A DNA stretch of 64,000 bases, taken from assembly GCA_019113985.1 (NCBI GenBank), contig DXGJ01000009.1:1-64000 (forward strand), read 5' to 3'. The translations under genes were made by a program, and so were the position numbers. The stretch is from Candidatus Levilactobacillus faecigallinarum. GTDB lineage: Bacteria; Bacillota; Bacilli; Lactobacillales; Lactobacillaceae. Positions 1 to 8,807 of this stretch are shown piece by piece. The notes below the pieces were generated by a model. That model worked only from the letters and a program-made list of their open reading frames with translations, did not search any database and had not been told where the DNA came from. Each line of letters opens with the position of its first letter. The first letter of the stretch is position 1.

Positions 1-127
1 GACCAACGCAAAGGCATTACGCTGGCCCACCAATCTTAATACTAGCTAGTACCTTAATGATACCAGCTTTTTTTCGCAATTTCGAGTGCGTTGTTTTAGT
101 GCACCCAAAATAATGTTTGTTTCATAT

Positions 128-168
128 AAAAAGGCCAACCAAGTCTCTCTGAAATTGGTTGGCCTTTG
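128..168 (-). terminator. Terminator of the universal stress gene
   Basis: A 13-bp perfect stem (130-142 with 155-167) is followed on the minus strand by a T-run. It lies just downstream of the universal stress gene. Positions 1-127 hold no gene that I can see. Confidence 0.85.
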
Positions 169-185
169 CATATTCGGTTAAAATT

Positions 186-641
186 TTAGTCTTCATCGGG
201 CATACTAACAACGGTAACGTTTGTATCTGCGTTCCGAACCACGTAAGCGGTGGTTGATCCCAGTAAAATCCGGGAAAGTGCGTCCGTACCGGATTTTCCC
301 ATCGCGATTAAATCAATAGCGTACTTTTCGGGGATGTCCTTGGCGATTAATGGTTTGGTAGCCCCTTTGACCTGTAAACGGGTCACTGGAACGTCTTCTT
401 TTTCGGCAATAGCAACGGCCTTATCCAAAATGGCTTGGCCGCGTTGCTCGTCGTTTTCGAGTAATTCTTTGTAAACTAAGCCAGCGGCCATGCCACCACT
501 GTAGGAGTTGGCACGGCCAGTATCAATAATGTGCAACAAGTATAGTTCGGAATGGAAAACCTTGGCTAGGTCGATTGCGTGGTCAAGTGCACGGTAGGCA
601 TTGTCGGAACCGTCGAGTGGTACGAGAATTTTGCTGTACAT
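186..641 (-). CDS. Universal stress protein (UspA family)
   Basis: This 151-residue cytoplasmic protein has the single USP domain. The N-terminus reads MYSKILVPLDGS, the usual first strand and loop of the fold. Near the C-terminus is the ATP-binding signature G-x2-G-x9-G-S (GKSG, nine residues, then GST). Members that carry this signature bind ATP and are linked to stress survival; the exact role is not known from sequence. I chose the ATG at 641 because AGGAGG sits 3-12 bases upstream at 645-654; a longer frame to 671 would skip that site. The gene is monocistronic, with its own promoter (695-723) and terminator (128-168). Confidence 0.93.
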   Translation of the reverse strand: MYSKILVPLDGSDNAYRALDHAIDLAKVFHSELYLLHIIDTGRANSYSGGMAAGLVYKELLENDEQRGQAILDKAVAIAEKEDVPVTRLQVKGATKPLIAKDIPEKYAIDLIAMGKSGTDALSRILLGSTTAYVVRNADTNVTVVSMPDED

Positions 642-694
642 AATAGGACCTCCTAGTCGTGTGATGTTCATTTTGATTACTTATGATAATCATT

Positions 695-723
695 AGTATA
701 TTATAAAATCAATTTGACGTCAA
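695..723 (-). promoter_or_regulatory. Promoter of the universal stress gene
   Basis: On the minus strand TTGACG (718-723) is followed after 17 bp by TATACT (695-700), a good sigma-A promoter about 55 bases upstream of the start codon. Confidence 0.7.
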
Positions 724-872
724 TGAACTTTCTAAGACAATTATTTGAAGATATAAACTAGACCGCTTGAATAATGATTAATCTCGTTCGCTATTCCAGA
801 GAAATGTGATAATCTGAAATTGTAAATTATGGGTGTAATCAGCTCCCGTATGGTGAAGGGAAGGGAAACAAT

Positions 873-1499
873 ATGGATGAGAGCATAGCAGGCGTTTATC
901 GGGCATCATTTGACGACAGCAGTCTCCGGATAAGCCACCTTAAGTCGGGTAAATGGGAAACGAATATTTGGCTGTCTGCGATGCAAAGTAGCGTAACCTT
1001 AACTACTGAGGAGCGTGGCTTGAAAGTGGCGATTCGGTATGAGTCCAGAAAAGTAGCATTACGCGTGCTTCCCGGAGAAAGTCGACAAATTGAGTTGGGT
1101 ATGTGTACGTATAACATTGCCTATGTGAACCTGGAAATTCGTGTTGAAATTGTGCAACAACATCAAATTCACGGTATCCAGTTAGTGCCGGATGAGGCAT
1201 ACGGCTATTATCGCGTGATGCAGACGTCTGATCGATTGATATATGGCGAAATTCAATGGGATTTAAAAGCGAATAAAGAAATCTGGCTACCTGCACGTTT
1301 AAGTCAACGGGTTGCTACTTTTAAGGGACGGTTAACGGCGTTGGCAGAAACGGATGACCAGGCAGTGGCTTGGCAACAGGTGGTTGCCCAGGCCAATTTA
1401 AGCCGATTCTCGAAAATCAATCGGGGACTAGTTCTGTCTCTTCAAGCGAGCGGACGTCAGCGGACTTGGCGAGATTTTTTTGTGAGCGACGGTAGTTAA
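873..1499 (+). CDS. Hypothetical cytoplasmic protein, 208 aa
   Basis: I do not recognise this family. The protein has no signal peptide, membrane segment or obvious catalytic motif, and is rich in beta-forming stretches. A purine-rich site (GGAAGGG) precedes the ATG. It is followed after 13 bases by the membrane protein at 1513 and then by a 38-residue membrane peptide at 1953, so the three probably form one transcript. The real-gene call rests on frame length, codon use and this operon arrangement. Confidence 0.7.
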   Translation: MDESIAGVYRASFDDSSLRISHLKSGKWETNIWLSAMQSSVTLTTEERGLKVAIRYESRKVALRVLPGESRQIELGMCTYNIAYVNLEIRVEIVQQHQIHGIQLVPDEAYGYYRVMQTSDRLIYGEIQWDLKANKEIWLPARLSQRVATFKGRLTALAETDDQAVAWQQVVAQANLSRFSKINRGLVLSLQASGRQRTWRDFFVSDGS

Positions 1500-1512
1500 T
1501 GGGGGAGTTACA

Positions 1513-1938
1513 ATGAAGATTTTGTTTAAAGCCTACTTGGTGGGACTAGTACCAGGTAGCTTGATTAGTATCATCAGTAACTTTGATGTTGCTCAAGCGA
1601 CAGTGAATTTTAAGCTAAGTTGGTGGAATGTTTATCTGCTGGTAAGCTATCTGGTGTTCTTGCCGTTGCTATATCGTGCACGAGTAAATTTATGGCAGAT
1701 GAGTGATCGTGTGACGAAGCAAGTGACCCAACCACGACCACACGCAGATCAAGAGGCGATGCGGCTAGGGTCGAATTTCGCCAATACTGGTTTATTTGGT
1801 ATGGCTCGAATTGGTGATTTCCGAGGCTCGGAAGGCTGGATTGTCCGCTGGGGGATGAGCTTTGTTTGGCGACTTGCTTGGGTGTTATTTGGCCCCTTTA
1901 TTTATGGGTATAAGTTATGGAAGAAGTCACATGACTAA
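1513..1938 (+). CDS. Small membrane protein, paralogue of the gene at 45170
   Basis: This 141-residue protein has three or four hydrophobic segments: residues about 6-24, 36-54, and a paired C-terminal stretch around 115-135. It closely resembles the protein at 45170 throughout: both start MK-x-L-x-x-AYL-x-G-x-VP, share SYLVF-x-PLL in the second segment, and end with a W-rich helix containing LLGP or LFGP and IYG or IYV. No known domain is evident. A GGGGGAG site lies at the right distance from the ATG. It probably sits in an operon with 873 and 1953. Confidence 0.8.
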   Translation: MKILFKAYLVGLVPGSLISIISNFDVAQATVNFKLSWWNVYLLVSYLVFLPLLYRARVNLWQMSDRVTKQVTQPRPHADQEAMRLGSNFANTGLFGMARIGDFRGSEGWIVRWGMSFVWRLAWVLFGPFIYGYKLWKKSHD

Positions 1939-1952
1939 GTCGGGAGAAGTAG

Positions 1953-2069
1953 ATGATTGATTGGTTTGATTTAGCGTATTATATTGTATGTTTTTCACTC
2001 TTAGTGGCAGTGGTAGTAGGTGTTGGTTGGCTAGTGTGGAAAATCTTGAAGAGTGTACTAAAGAAATAA
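1953..2069 (+). CDS. 38-residue single-span membrane peptide
   Basis: The short frame begins MIDWFDLAYYIV, contains one hydrophobic segment (about residues 8-30, rich in V, L and G) and ends in a basic tail (WKILKSVLKK). GGGAGAAG sits seven bases upstream of the ATG. It lies 14 bases after the stop of the 1513 gene and is probably translated with it. The composition is that of a small bacterial membrane peptide, which could be a subunit partner of the preceding protein, but no function can be assigned. Confidence 0.6.
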   Translation: MIDWFDLAYYIVCFSLLVAVVVGVGWLVWKILKSVLKK

Positions 2070-2498
2070 CGATTCGGAATAGTTGCAAAAAGTAATTGTT
2101 ATGTAAAAAGCTACCATTTAAGATAATTGAAAAGCGTGCTCCCCATCCGGAAAGCATGGTTTTGATCGTTGACTGGGGACAGTCTTCGTGATATTTGGAA
2201 CTGCTAAATACCTTAGACCGTATCAAACATTCGGCAAAGGTCAGTGGTAATAACGCTGGTTACTAACGATACTGTGGACTAACCGCGTTAACCATTACGT
2301 AACAGATTGCAATATCAGAACTTGGGGTGGAAACGGTCCACGAAAAAGAAGATTGCTACCAACTGTTTCCAGGCGTTTGCTGAAATTGGGAAATCAGGAC
2401 TGAGGATAGGTAAATATCGCGAATGTACAAGGCCAGCAAATAGAGGGGCATGCTTAACCGGGTGCTCGTTTAAGGCAATGATAAACTAAGACAAAATA

Positions 2499-2611
2499 AA
2501 AGGCCGACGAGATCATTTCGTCGGCCAATCCTGAAGGCTAATCGTTTCCGTTCTCCGCGGAAGCGATGACCTTAAGGCTATTTCGTGTAGCCAAAAAGCA
2601 TCACCCCCTTT
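2499..2611 (-). ncRNA. Structured minus-strand RNA ending in a terminator, with a seven-codon ORF; possible toxin-antitoxin remnant
   Basis: Reading the minus strand, AAAGGGGGTG (2602-2611) precedes an ATG at 2601 with only a seven-codon frame (MLFGYTK). Then come a short hairpin (2576-2592), a long imperfect hairpin of about 20 bp (2530-2550 with 2558-2577) and a perfect 9-bp terminator stem (2502-2510 with 2518-2526) followed by T-residues. Strong SD, tiny frame and a long hairpin resemble lactobacillus Fst/holin-like type I toxin loci with the toxin frame lost; that reading is inference. Confidence 0.4.
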
Positions 2612-2856
2612 CATTTGATGAGGCAAGTCTACTTCGGAATGACGAAAAGTGCAAGTAAAGATACTTTCCTTTGAGTGGTTAGGTCCTATCTATAGAAGTA
2701 AGCTATATAATATAACAGAAGTATTACAGAAAGCTTGTTATGTGTCATTCAGACGACAATCAAAGCATATGGCTTGTTATACTTCTTAATTCTAGCTATA
2801 ATTTATCTGTAATTAAGAGCAGGATATTTATATTTGATTGTTGAAAGAAGAAATTC

Positions 2857-2885
2857 TTAACAAAGTTTCAAATTTAATGTATACT
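2857..2885 (+). promoter_or_regulatory. Promoter of the first S-layer gene
   Basis: TTAACA (2857-2862), a 17-bp spacer and TATACT (2880-2885) lie about 48 bases upstream of the ATG, giving a short leader that ends in GGAGGA (2919-2924). Confidence 0.65.
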
Positions 2886-2932
2886 GTTCTTGCTTGATAG
2901 ATTACATACAATATGTTTGGAGGAAGAAATTT

Positions 2933-4429
2933 ATGCAATCAAGTTTAAAGAAATCCCTTTATTTGGGTCTTGCTGCATTAAGCTTCGGTGCCGTTGCTGC
3001 AACGAGCACTAATGCTTCTGCAAAGTCCTATGCTAAGGCCGGCGCTTACACGACCTTGAAGTCAGACGCTACTACTCGTAACGTTGAAGCTACTGGTACT
3101 AATGCACTTTACACTAAGCCAGGTACTGTTAAAGGTGCTAAGGTTGTTGCTTCTAAGGCTACTATGGCTAAGTTAGCTTCATCCAAGAAGTCAACTGACT
3201 ACTTCCGTGCATACGGTGTCAAGACCACTGACCGTGGTTCTGTTTACTACCGTGTTGTGACGATGGACCAAAAGTACCGTGGCTACGTTTACGGTGGTAA
3301 GACTACCGATGCGTTTGCTGGTGGTATCAAGTCTGCTAACACGACTACTGCTGCTACTGTTTCTAACGATATCAAGGGTAAGGCAGTTTACTTCACTAAC
3401 CCTGGTACTACGAACGTTACATGGAACGCACCTAAGTTCACTCAATACAAGGCATCCAAGAATGTTAAGAACACCACTCCATTTGTCGGTGATGCTTTAA
3501 CTGTGACTGATGCTGTTACCAAGACTCGTGAAGGCTCACTTTACTACTATGTAAAGGATGCTACTAACCCATCTGCTTCTGGCTGGATTTACAGTAAGGC
3601 TATCACTACTGATGCTAACGTTGTATTTAACCAAGCTAAAGACATCAAGGTTAACTTCACCTTTAACGGTAAGACTGTCAAGACTTCCGTAATGCAAAAC
3701 TTAAAGGCAGATGCTAATGGTGCCCAAGGTACTGTTGCTGCCAACGCTGTTGGTACTGCCGTAGGTTACGATGTACTTGCTAAGGCTACTGCCAACAACG
3801 ACGCATGGTTAACTGCTGCTCTTAGTGGTACTGGTTACACTTACGATGGCACTACTTCAGCAAACAAAGCTGCTTTGCTTGCTGCCAAGACTGGTGACAC
3901 TGTTAACTTGACTGTTACCCAAAACGCTGCTGTTACTACGCCAATTTCTCTGATGAGTGCGGCTACTACTACTACCTCTAATGATGCTAAGGCACTTGTT
4001 CGCGCTACTTCAAGTTCCGTTGCATCTCAATACAGTGTAGTTGTTCCTAGCTTAACTTCCGGCTTTAAGGGTGTTAACGGTGCTCCTTACACGTCTGCAG
4101 ATCTTACCACCTTTGCTGGTAGCAACAACCTGAAGACGTTGTACACGAAGACTATCGGTACTGGTAGTGATGCTTACTACTACGAATACAACTTGACTAG
4201 TGCTACTGCTGGTAACTACAGTGCTACTAAGCCAGCTACGCTTGTATACGTTGGTACTAAGGTTAACGGTACTTCTCCAGCTAAGTTAGCTACTAACGAT
4301 GGTGACTCTGTATGGGGTAATGACACTGATTCATCAGTTGCATCTTCATCAACCGCTACTGCTACTTCATCAACCACTGTTGCTACTTCATCAACGAAAG
4401 CAGCTAGTGAAAGTGTTTCTGGTAAGTAG
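2933..4429 (+). CDS. S-layer protein precursor, L. brevis Slp type (first copy)
   Basis: The 498-residue precursor starts [20 protein letters not shown], a Sec signal peptide cleaved near ASA-KSYA. Residues to about 150 match the conserved N-terminal part of L. brevis Slp proteins ([52 protein letters not shown]), which binds the cell wall; the remainder is the variable assembly region. The protein is Ala/Thr/Ser-rich and lacks cysteine. The last ~35 residues form a Ser/Thr/Ala tail ([14 protein letters not shown]) absent from the second copy. The ATG at 2933 follows GGAGGA; an upstream frame extension to 2894 lacks an SD. Its own promoter and terminator make it monocistronic. Confidence 0.93.
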   Translation: MQSSLKKSLYLGLAALSFGAVAATSTNASAKSYAKAGAYTTLKSDATTRNVEATGTNALYTKPGTVKGAKVVASKATMAKLASSKKSTDYFRAYGVKTTDRGSVYYRVVTMDQKYRGYVYGGKTTDAFAGGIKSANTTTAATVSNDIKGKAVYFTNPGTTNVTWNAPKFTQYKASKNVKNTTPFVGDALTVTDAVTKTREGSLYYYVKDATNPSASGWIYSKAITTDANVVFNQAKDIKVNFTFNGKTVKTSVMQNLKADANGAQGTVAANAVGTAVGYDVLAKATANNDAWLTAALSGTGYTYDGTTSANKAALLAAKTGDTVNLTVTQNAAVTTPISLMSAATTTTSNDAKALVRATSSSVASQYSVVVPSLTSGFKGVNGAPYTSADLTTFAGSNNLKTLYTKTIGTGSDAYYYEYNLTSATAGNYSATKPATLVYVGTKVNGTSPAKLATNDGDSVWGNDTDSSVASSSTATATSSTTVATSSTKAASESVSGK

Positions 4430-4455
4430 TATAGTTATTTAAAAATAACTTTTTG

Positions 4456-4488
4456 AAAAGAGCGAGCCCATATGGTTCGCTCTTTTTA
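4456..4488 (+). terminator. Terminator of the first S-layer gene
   Basis: AAGAGCGAGCC pairs with GGTTCGCTCTT around a five-base loop and is followed by a T-run. Confidence 0.85.
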
Positions 4489-4579
4489 TTTTCTTAAAAT
4501 GCTTTTTTTAAAGTATGATAAAATTTAGTAGTTATGGTTTTGTATACGTGTTTATATTACATAAATTGAGGTGCGCGTT

Positions 4580-7213
4580 TTGAAGAATAAGGGGAAAAGG
4601 TACCCGACAACAAATAAATTTTGGCTATATTTAATTTCTTTCTTGGTCCCGACTACTTTGATGACTATGTATTTTATAAGTCGTCACATGGCCCCGTTTG
4701 GATCAAGTAGTTTGTTAACTATTGATTTGGGCCAGCAATATATTGATTTTTTTGCTTATTTTCGTCATGCAATATTGCATGATCCTAGTTCGCTGATATA
4801 CTCCTTTTCCAATGGATTAGGTGGGGAAATGATTGGAACTTGGGCTTACTATTTGTTTAGTCCACTTAACTGGATTCTATTATTCTTCCCTGGAACTACA
4901 TTGACATCTGGTATCTTCTTAATGACCGTTGTTAAGTATGGTCTTGCAGGATTAAGCTTCTTTTGGCTAATGCAGAGAACCGTTAGACCACGCTTTTGGT
5001 TATCGTTAACCTTTTCTACAGCATATGCAATGATGGGGTGGACGGTTGCTAATCAATTAAACTTAATGTGGTTGGATGCAGTAATCCTGTTACCTATAAT
5101 TTTTTATGGTTTAACGGAGTTGATTGATAAAGGGAAATGGCGATTGTACGTTGCTTGGTTAACGGCAATGTTGATAATCAATTATTATATGGCATATATG
5201 ATATGCTTTTTCTTAGTTTTATCCTTCATTTGGCTTGTGGCAGACAGATTTACGGACTGGAAAACGATGAAGCAACAATTGCTAAGGTTCATTGTGCGGT
5301 CTACTATTAGTGGCCTTTTAGCATCGACTATTTTATTACCAACGGTTTGGTCACTGGCACAGAGTAAGGCGCAATATACGTTAACCAGTTATAAATGGGA
5401 TTTTGAATATTTTCCACCAGCAATGTTTATCAAATTTTTTATGGGTGTCTTTAACTTTAATCAAATGTTTGCAGGATATCCAAATCTTTTCGTTGGATCG
5501 ATTGTGGTAATTGGTAGTTTCCTATTCTTCTTCAACAAAAATTTTAGCGTTCGTAGCAGAATTGTTGCCGGAATTATTACCTTATTTTATTTTCTTTCTC
5601 TGAGTTTCCGTCCCTTGATACTATTGTGGCATGCAGGACAGTTCCCGACAGGATATACTTTCCGCTTTTCTTTTGTGGTTTGTTTTTGGCTATTCTGGTT
5701 GGCAGCGCAAACGATATCGGAAGAATTTAAACCAACAAAATGGGGAATTATATCGTTTTCTGTGGTTACATTAATCACTTGTTTATATATAGGGGTGAAC
5801 CTCAAAGAATTTAGTGCATTAAAACCACTTCATTTTATTATGGGAATGGTGTTTGTTGTTGTTCTGGCTGTGTTACTTCTTTTACCGATAAGGTGGAAAT
5901 CAAAGTTTGTGGTTGTGTGTGTCATAAGCACTTTAGAGATATTCTTAAATGCTGCCCTGTCTTTAAATGAAATTGGTTATCTTCAGGTGAAAGATTATTC
6001 TCAATATACGAAAGAGTTACAGAGTTTGGTTAGCAGAGTTCAGCGAAACGACTCCAGTTTTTATCGAATTGGTAAAACTTTCTTAAGAGATAATGATGAT
6101 CCCTATCAAGCCAACTTTAATAGTGGTGCGGTTTCTTCTTCGGCGCTAACTAAAGATACAGCAACGTTTATGGGACGATTGGGAAATCCAGATGGAAGTA
6201 TATTTGTTGAGTATAGTAATGGAACTCTAATTAGTGATGCGTTGCTTGATATGAAGTATTACTTCCAACCGAATCAATCAATAGGTATAGAAAGCTATCA
6301 AACTAAGTTGCCCGTCTCCAGTAATAGATTTGATTTATCGGAGTATAAGGAAGTGCATCGTGATAAACAAGCCATAACCTACCGAAATGATTTGGCATTA
6401 CCACTTGGTTATTTAGCAAGTCCAGACGTTATTTCACTAAAAGCTATTGACTCCAATCCAGCTGAGTTTCAAGCAGATTGGTTGTCTGCTTTAACTGGAC
6501 AAGCTAGTTCAAAAACGGTGTTTACTAATCAAAAATTCGATCATACAGAGTTTACTAACATTTATCCAGTGAAAAAATTGAATGGTTCTATGCTTAAGAA
6601 AATAGATAAGAGAAAAGAATCAACGGGTGTTGTAACGACAACGTTTACTCCTAAGCCCAATTCGGTCTACTATATTACATTCGGACCAGATACTAATTTT
6701 AAAGCCGCCAGATTTATTGTGAATGGGACAGAGATTAATGAAAAAAGGGCTTATCGAAATCCAATATTAATAAGTGCATCTGGAAAGGATTCAAATGAAA
6801 CGCAGACGTTGCAAATTCAACTAAATCGTAAATCTATGAAACTTCAAGACTTCAAACTGTATCGTTTAGACCTTGATAAGTATCGAAGTACTATGAAGGA
6901 ATTAAAGAAACACCCTTGGAATTTAACGAAGCATACAAGTCGCTATTTAAGTGGAACTATTACCAGTCCAAGAAGAGGAGATGTTTTAAACACATCTATT
7001 CCATATTCTCAAGGATGGCATGTAAAGTTGAATGGACATTCGGTTAAGACATATAAGACGGTTGATATGTTTACGGCTGTAAAGTTAGATAAGGGTGCTA
7101 ACAAAGTTACGTTTAGTTACTGGCCACCATACTTGAATGTTGGGATAATATTAAGTTCAGTAACTTTAGTGGGATTATCAATAGAAGAATATTTAAGAAA
7201 ACGACAAGATTAA
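4580..7213 (+). CDS. yfhO: YfhO-family membrane glycosyltransferase-like protein
   Basis: This 877-residue protein has about 12-13 membrane spans in the first ~480 residues, a large extracellular domain (~480-850) and a final span before a basic tail. The opening loop after the first span contains LLTIDLGQQYIDFFAYFR, and SNGLGGEMIGTWAYY follows, both typical of YfhO proteins. In B. subtilis and Listeria, YfhO works outside the membrane with a CsbB-type enzyme that makes an undecaprenyl-phosphate sugar, to glycosylate lipoteichoic acid or other surface polymers. A CsbB-like gene is next at 7350. The start is the TTG at 4580, placed correctly after GAGG (4568-4571). The gene is clearly AT-richer than the flanking S-layer genes, suggesting acquisition. 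Confidence 0.88.
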   Translation: MKNKGKRYPTTNKFWLYLISFLVPTTLMTMYFISRHMAPFGSSSLLTIDLGQQYIDFFAYFRHAILHDPSSLIYSFSNGLGGEMIGTWAYYLFSPLNWILLFFPGTTLTSGIFLMTVVKYGLAGLSFFWLMQRTVRPRFWLSLTFSTAYAMMGWTVANQLNLMWLDAVILLPIIFYGLTELIDKGKWRLYVAWLTAMLIINYYMAYMICFFLVLSFIWLVADRFTDWKTMKQQLLRFIVRSTISGLLASTILLPTVWSLAQSKAQYTLTSYKWDFEYFPPAMFIKFFMGVFNFNQMFAGYPNLFVGSIVVIGSFLFFFNKNFSVRSRIVAGIITLFYFLSLSFRPLILLWHAGQFPTGYTFRFSFVVCFWLFWLAAQTISEEFKPTKWGIISFSVVTLITCLYIGVNLKEFSALKPLHFIMGMVFVVVLAVLLLLPIRWKSKFVVVCVISTLEIFLNAALSLNEIGYLQVKDYSQYTKELQSLVSRVQRNDSSFYRIGKTFLRDNDDPYQANFNSGAVSSSALTKDTATFMGRLGNPDGSIFVEYSNGTLISDALLDMKYYFQPNQSIGIESYQTKLPVSSNRFDLSEYKEVHRDKQAITYRNDLALPLGYLASPDVISLKAIDSNPAEFQADWLSALTGQASSKTVFTNQKFDHTEFTNIYPVKKLNGSMLKKIDKRKESTGVVTTTFTPKPNSVYYITFGPDTNFKAARFIVNGTEINEKRAYRNPILISASGKDSNETQTLQIQLNRKSMKLQDFKLYRLDLDKYRSTMKELKKHPWNLTKHTSRYLSGTITSPRRGDVLNTSIPYSQGWHVKLNGHSVKTYKTVDMFTAVKLDKGANKVTFSYWPPYLNVGIILSSVTLVGLSIEEYLRKRQD

Positions 7214-7256
7214 ATAGATGGTTTTTAAGTTTTAAAACTAATTGAATATAAAACAA

Positions 7257-7306
7257 ACGGGTTTCTAATAAATTGACGCTTGATTTATTTAGAAATCCTT
7301 TTTTAT
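7257..7306 (+). terminator. Terminator after the yfhO-like gene
   Basis: A 15-bp near-perfect stem (GGGTTTCTAA arm at 7259, TTAGAAATCC arm near 7289-7298) is followed by six T residues. It separates the yfhO-like gene from the glycosyltransferase at 7350. Confidence 0.85.
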
Positions 7307-7349
7307 AAAATTTAATCCCGGATTTAATTAGGATATGGAGTAATAAATT

Positions 7350-8291
7350 ATGAAAAAATTGAGTATAGTGGTCCCTTGCTACAATGAAGAAGAGTCAGTG
7401 ACGTTATTTTTTAGTACGGTTAAAGAAGTTATTAATAAAATAAACAGTGATAGAAAAGTTATAGTTCCGGAGTACATTTTTATAGATGACGGTTCTTCTG
7501 ATGATACGTTAAAAGAAATAAAAAAATTGAATAAGCAATTTCCAGATGTAGTTCATTATCAGTCATTTTCTCGTAACTTTGGAAAAGAGTCAGCGCTATT
7601 TTCAGGTCTTGAAAAGTCTACAGGGGATTATGTTGTTGTTATGGATGTGGACTTACAGGATCCGCCGGAATTATTATCTAAAATGCTAAGTCTAATTCAG
7701 AACTCGGATTATGATTGTGTTGGGACTATTCAGAAAGAACGTCTTGGTCAGAGTAAACTTAGAGCATTTTTATCGTCTAGCTTTTATAAAGTGGTTAATA
7801 AGGTGTCGGATGTTTACATCGAGCCTAATGCACGAGACTATAGGATAATGACAAGGAAGTTTGTAAACGAAGTGTTGGCGTTACCTGAATTTAATAGATT
7901 CTCTAAGGGAATATTTAGTTGGGTTGGGTTTAAAACAACTTATATAACTTATGAGAGTCAGCCTCGTGTGGCTGGAAAAACGCATTGGAGCTTACAACAA
8001 TTGTTTGCATACTCTATCGAAGGGATTATTGATTTCTCTGATGTACCATTAAAATTAGCAACATGGGTTGGAAGCATTTCATTTATTTTATCGATTTTGG
8101 GATTGATATTCGTTATTGTAAGAGCCCTTACCGTGGGAGGATCTGCGGCGGGATGGCCTTCTCTAGTTGTGATAATTTTGTTGGTTGGTGGAATTCAATT
8201 GTTTTGTTTAGGCATATTAGGCCAGTATATTAGTAAGATATATTTAGAAACTAAACATAGACCGATATATATTGTGCGGGAAGATGCCTAA
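7350..8291 (+). CDS. Family 2 polyprenyl-phosphate glycosyltransferase (CsbB/GtrB type)
   Basis: The 313-residue protein has an N-terminal GT-A domain starting KLSIVVPCYNEEES, a nucleotide-sugar motif (IDDGSSDDT), the metal-binding region DVDLQDPPE and, after ~residue 230, two membrane spans. This is the architecture of GtrB, CsbB and DPM1-like enzymes, which transfer a sugar from a nucleotide donor to undecaprenyl phosphate on the cytoplasmic face. The lipid-linked sugar is the expected donor for the YfhO-like protein encoded just upstream. A flippase would be needed and none is visible in this pair. Like its neighbour the gene is AT-rich. An SD (GGAG, 7335-7338) lies 11 bases before the ATG. 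Confidence 0.9.
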   Translation: MKKLSIVVPCYNEEESVTLFFSTVKEVINKINSDRKVIVPEYIFIDDGSSDDTLKEIKKLNKQFPDVVHYQSFSRNFGKESALFSGLEKSTGDYVVVMDVDLQDPPELLSKMLSLIQNSDYDCVGTIQKERLGQSKLRAFLSSSFYKVVNKVSDVYIEPNARDYRIMTRKFVNEVLALPEFNRFSKGIFSWVGFKTTYITYESQPRVAGKTHWSLQQLFAYSIEGIIDFSDVPLKLATWVGSISFILSILGLIFVIVRALTVGGSAAGWPSLVVIILLVGGIQLFCLGILGQYISKIYLETKHRPIYIVREDA

Positions 8292-8807
8292 TAAATTAGG
8301 AGAATTGAAGATAAATGTATTGGATAGTGATTAAGTAGGCGATGTTTTTTCGACTGTGTATGTTCAAGAATAATGATGGTATCAGGCACTTAAACTAGCG
8401 TTAAGATTAACCGTGTATATTATGAGGTACTCCAAACATAATAACTTGACTGTACTTAAGAAGGCCCCATTCCTGTAGTCGGAATGGGGCCTTTACTTTT
8501 TAGCTGGCTAAGTCTTTACTGAATTATTACAGAAACGAAACAATTTAAGAAATCGTTAAGGCTAAATGGGGGATTTGCATAATTTACAGAGTATGTGAAT
8601 CGCTCGTGATGGTAATCGTTATCCTGCTTTAAAACAGCGAGATGGTCGACTAACACTAAATCAGCGATTAACGGGTGGATATTTTTGTGATAGAAACCTT
8701 AAACATGTTAAGACTTTATGACTTATCGTTTTAGGGAGGAATTCTTTGATATACTGATTGCGTTCTCAGGAATTACAATTTTTTACTTTCGAAGGAGATC
8801 ATACATT
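8292..8807. other. 516-base intergenic stretch before the second S-layer gene
   Basis: It holds the terminator at 8461-8501 and a likely -10 element (TATACT, 8750-8755) for the second S-layer gene, without a clear -35. No protein gene is evident. Confidence 0.6.
8461..8501 (+). terminator. Terminator after the GtrB-like gene
   Basis: A perfect 11-bp GC-rich stem (8463-8473 with 8481-8491) is followed by TTTACTTTTT. Confidence 0.85.

Larger units (their letters stand above)
2070..2932. other. 863-base intergenic stretch before the first S-layer gene
   Basis: I see no convincing protein gene here. The segment contains the minus-strand hairpin array at 2499-2611 (listed separately) and, at its right end, the S-layer promoter. 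The rest is AT-rich and stop-rich. Confidence 0.6.

Noticed and set aside
2307-2489. 60-codon frame on the plus strand
   Set aside because: No SD, unlikely composition, lies in stop-rich DNA next to a structured RNA.
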